A DNA stretch of 6,806 nucleotides from JBFLYE01 sp040756715 [NCBI: bacterium] (GTDB taxonomy: Bacteria > UBA9089 > UBA9088): positions 1-6,806 of the forward strand of contig JBFLYE010000128.1 of NCBI GenBank assembly GCA_040756715.1, in the 5' to 3' direction. Shown piece after piece: positions 5,329 through 6,806 of this stretch. The position numbers were made by a program, and so were the translations under genes. Within the stretch, counting starts at the first letter, position 1. Every line of letters begins with the position of its first letter. Below the pieces are notes generated by a model that searched no databases, was not told the origin of the DNA, and saw nothing but the letters and a program-made list of their open reading frames with translations.

Positions 5329-5357
5329 TTTTTGATTATACATTATGAAATCAAAAA
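5329..5357. repeat. AT-rich 9-bp inverted repeat, possible weak terminator
   Basis: TTTTTGATT (5329-5337) and AATCAAAAA (5349-5357) are perfect inverted copies around an 11-base loop, lying 30 bases after the stop of the NuoF-like gene and before the toxin-antitoxin promoter. The stem has one G-C pair only and no clear trailing T-run, so as a terminator it would be weak. It could equally be an end structure of the inserted segment. Confidence 0.35.
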
Positions 5358-5386
5358 TGTAAAGGAGAAGGAATTTTTTGTGCTCC

Positions 5387-6806
5387 CTACTCTACAATAA
5401 TTGCACCAAACTTACAGGTATCATAGCATATCCCACATTTTATACATTTATCCTGGTCTATTTTATGAGCTTTCTTTTTCTCTCCCGAGATTGCATTATT
5501 TGGGCATTTTTTGGCGCATAGACCGCAGCCGGTGCAAACATTAGGGTTTATGGAATAAGTAAGTAAGGCTTTGCATACCTTGGCAGGGCATTTTTTATCC
5601 TTTATATGTGCCTCATATTCATCCCTAAAGTATTTCAGGGTTGTAAGCACAGGGTTTGGTGCGGTTTGACCAAGTCCGCAAAGGCTTGCTGATTTTATGG
5701 TTAAGGCAAGCTCTTCCAAAAGAGAAATATCGGAAATCTCCCCTTTGCCTTCGGTAATACGCGTAAGAATCTCAAGCATCCTCCTTGTTCCTATTCTGCA
5801 TAAGGTGCATTTCCCGCAGCTCTCATCCTGGACAAAATTAAGGAAAAACCTTGCTACATCAACCATACAGGTTGTCTCATCCATAATAACCATACCACCC
5901 GAACCCATAATCGCCCCTGTTTTGGTAATGGAATCATAGTCAACCGGGGTATCCAAAAGGGCTTCAGGAATGCATCCACCCGAGGGACCACCTATCTGAA
6001 TAGCCTTAAATCTTTTGTTATCCCTTATTCCAGAACCAAGGCTAAAGACAATCTCCCTTAGGCTTATTCCCATTTCAACCTCAATAAGCCCTGGGTTCTT
6101 TACCTTTCCTGCCAAGCAGAATACCTTTGTTCCCTTTGATTTTTCTGTTCCTAAGGAGGCAAATTTTTCCTCTCCTTCCAAAATTATCCAGGGGATGTTT
6201 GCCCAGGTTTCCACATTATTTATATTGGTTGGTCTTTGAAATAATCCAGATTGGGCAGGAAAGGGAGGCCTTAGCCTTGGCATCCCCCTTTTTCCTTCAA
6301 TTGAGGCAATTAGAGCGGTTTCTTCTCCGCAGACAAATGCGCCTGCCCCTTCTTTTATCTTTATTTTAAATCCATCCAAAAGACCTTTTTCTTCTGCCTG
6401 GGCTATTGCAATCTCCAGCCTCTTTATTGCCAAGGGATATTCCATCCTGACATAGATATAGCCAATATCCGCACCAATACTATAACCGCCAATCGCCATT
6501 CCCTCCAAAACAGAATGGGGGTCGCTCTCCAAAACAGCCCTGTCCATAAATGCACCTGGGTCACCCTCATCGGCATTGCAAATAACAAACCTGGGAGGAG
6601 GGTTTTGCCGGGTAAGTTTCCATTTTAAACCAGTGGGAAATCCCGCTCCACCCCTTCCCCTTAAGCCAGATTTTGTTATTTCCTCAATGATTTCCTCTGG
6701 AGACATTGTTTTTGCCTTTTTTAAGGCACTATATCCACCAATTTTTATATAATCATCAATATTCTCAGGGTCTATAATGCCACAATTCCGCGTGACAATC
6801 CTTTTT
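5387..6806 (-). CDS. NuoF/HydB-like NADH-binding FMN iron-sulfur subunit, 5' truncated
   Basis: The frame stays open to the window edge: codons before the ATG at 6706 read [20 protein letters not shown], which is the conserved NuoF sequence, so that ATG is internal and the start lies beyond 6806. Numbering from the first visible residue, 472 residues are seen. [10 protein letters not shown] (50-59) and the following [10 protein letters not shown] bind FMN and NADH, and CGEE is at 159-162. An SLBB-type segment ([11 protein letters not shown]) follows. The NADH-side [4Fe-4S] cluster is formed by Cys330, 333, 336 ([11 protein letters not shown]) and 376 (LCGLG). Two added ferredoxin-type clusters end the protein (Cys424, 427, 430, 434; Cys454, 457, 460, 464). 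This tail is absent from respiratory NuoF and typical of the HydB-type subunit of NAD-dependent, often bifurcating, hydrogenases and related complexes. It should exchange electrons between NAD(H) and partner clusters. The chimera gene downstream is the likely partner; a NuoE-like gene probably precedes it outside the window. Confidence 0.92.
   Translation of the reverse strand, partial: KRIVTRNCGIIDPENIDDYIKIGGYSALKKAKTMSPEEIIEEITKSGLRGRGGAGFPTGLKWKLTRQNPPPRFVICNADEGDPGAFMDRAVLESDPHSVLEGMAIGGYSIGADIGYIYVRMEYPLAIKRLEIAIAQAEEKGLLDGFKIKIKEGAGAFVCGEETALIASIEGKRGMPRLRPPFPAQSGLFQRPTNINNVETWANIPWIILEGEEKFASLGTEKSKGTKVFCLAGKVKNPGLIEVEMGISLREIVFSLGSGIRDNKRFKAIQIGGPSGGCIPEALLDTPVDYDSITKTGAIMGSGGMVIMDETTCMVDVARFFLNFVQDESCGKCTLCRIGTRRMLEILTRITEGKGEISDISLLEELALTIKSASLCGLGQTAPNPVLTTLKYFRDEYEAHIKDKKCPAKVCKALLTYSINPNVCTGCGLCAKKCPNNAISGEKKKAHKIDQDKCIKCGICYDTCKFGAIIVE

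Noticed and set aside
6704-6706. ATG at 6704-6706 as the start of the NuoF-like gene
   Set aside because: Conserved NuoF sequence continues in frame upstream to the window edge, so this methionine is internal.

Overview
The window reads as a piece of the genome of an AT-rich (roughly 40% GC by eye), anaerobic, probably uncultivated bacterium. Arginine is written almost only with AGA/AGG, all genes use the standard bacterial code, genes are tightly packed, and the largest genes encode iron-sulfur flavoproteins of the NADH-linked electron-bifurcating type. I cannot name the phylum from sequence alone; the style resembles metagenome-assembled candidate phyla, which is inference only.

Plus strand, 1-1934. 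A 5'-truncated gene made entirely of 'homing endonuclease associated' repeats (end at 569) is followed one base later by gpsA (NAD(P)-dependent glycerol-3-phosphate dehydrogenase, 571-1560). gpsA overlaps queF (preQ0 reductase of queuosine synthesis, 1557-1934) by an ATGA junction. The three form one transcription unit. It meets a minus-strand unit tail to tail with only 11 bases between stop codons, and a stem-loop plus T-run lies over this junction.

Minus strand, 6806 down to 1946. The order of transcription is: a NuoF/HydB-like flavoprotein (5387-6806, N-terminus outside the window); a PIN-domain toxin-antitoxin pair (antitoxin 4990-5247, toxin 4598-4987) with its own promoter candidate and strong ribosome binding site; a 642-residue chimera that places a GltD-type FAD/NADPH module between the two halves of a NuoG-like iron-sulfur N-terminus (2584-4512); and a PHP-family phosphoesterase (1946-2587) coupled to it by another ATGA overlap.

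How it fits together: the HydB-like subunit should oxidise or reduce NAD(H) at FMN and pass electrons along iron-sulfur clusters. The NuoG/GltD chimera carries a second flavin site with a probable NADPH site and several more clusters. Together they look like two subunits of a soluble bifurcating or transhydrogenating complex whose catalytic subunit (for example a hydrogenase or formate dehydrogenase) and thioredoxin-like NuoE subunit are not in the window. The toxin-antitoxin pair differs in arginine codon use and appears to have been inserted between these two genes. The most unusual local structures are a 7-bp tandem repeat translated in frame inside the chimera's interdomain linker, and a mosaic repeat array at the left edge.
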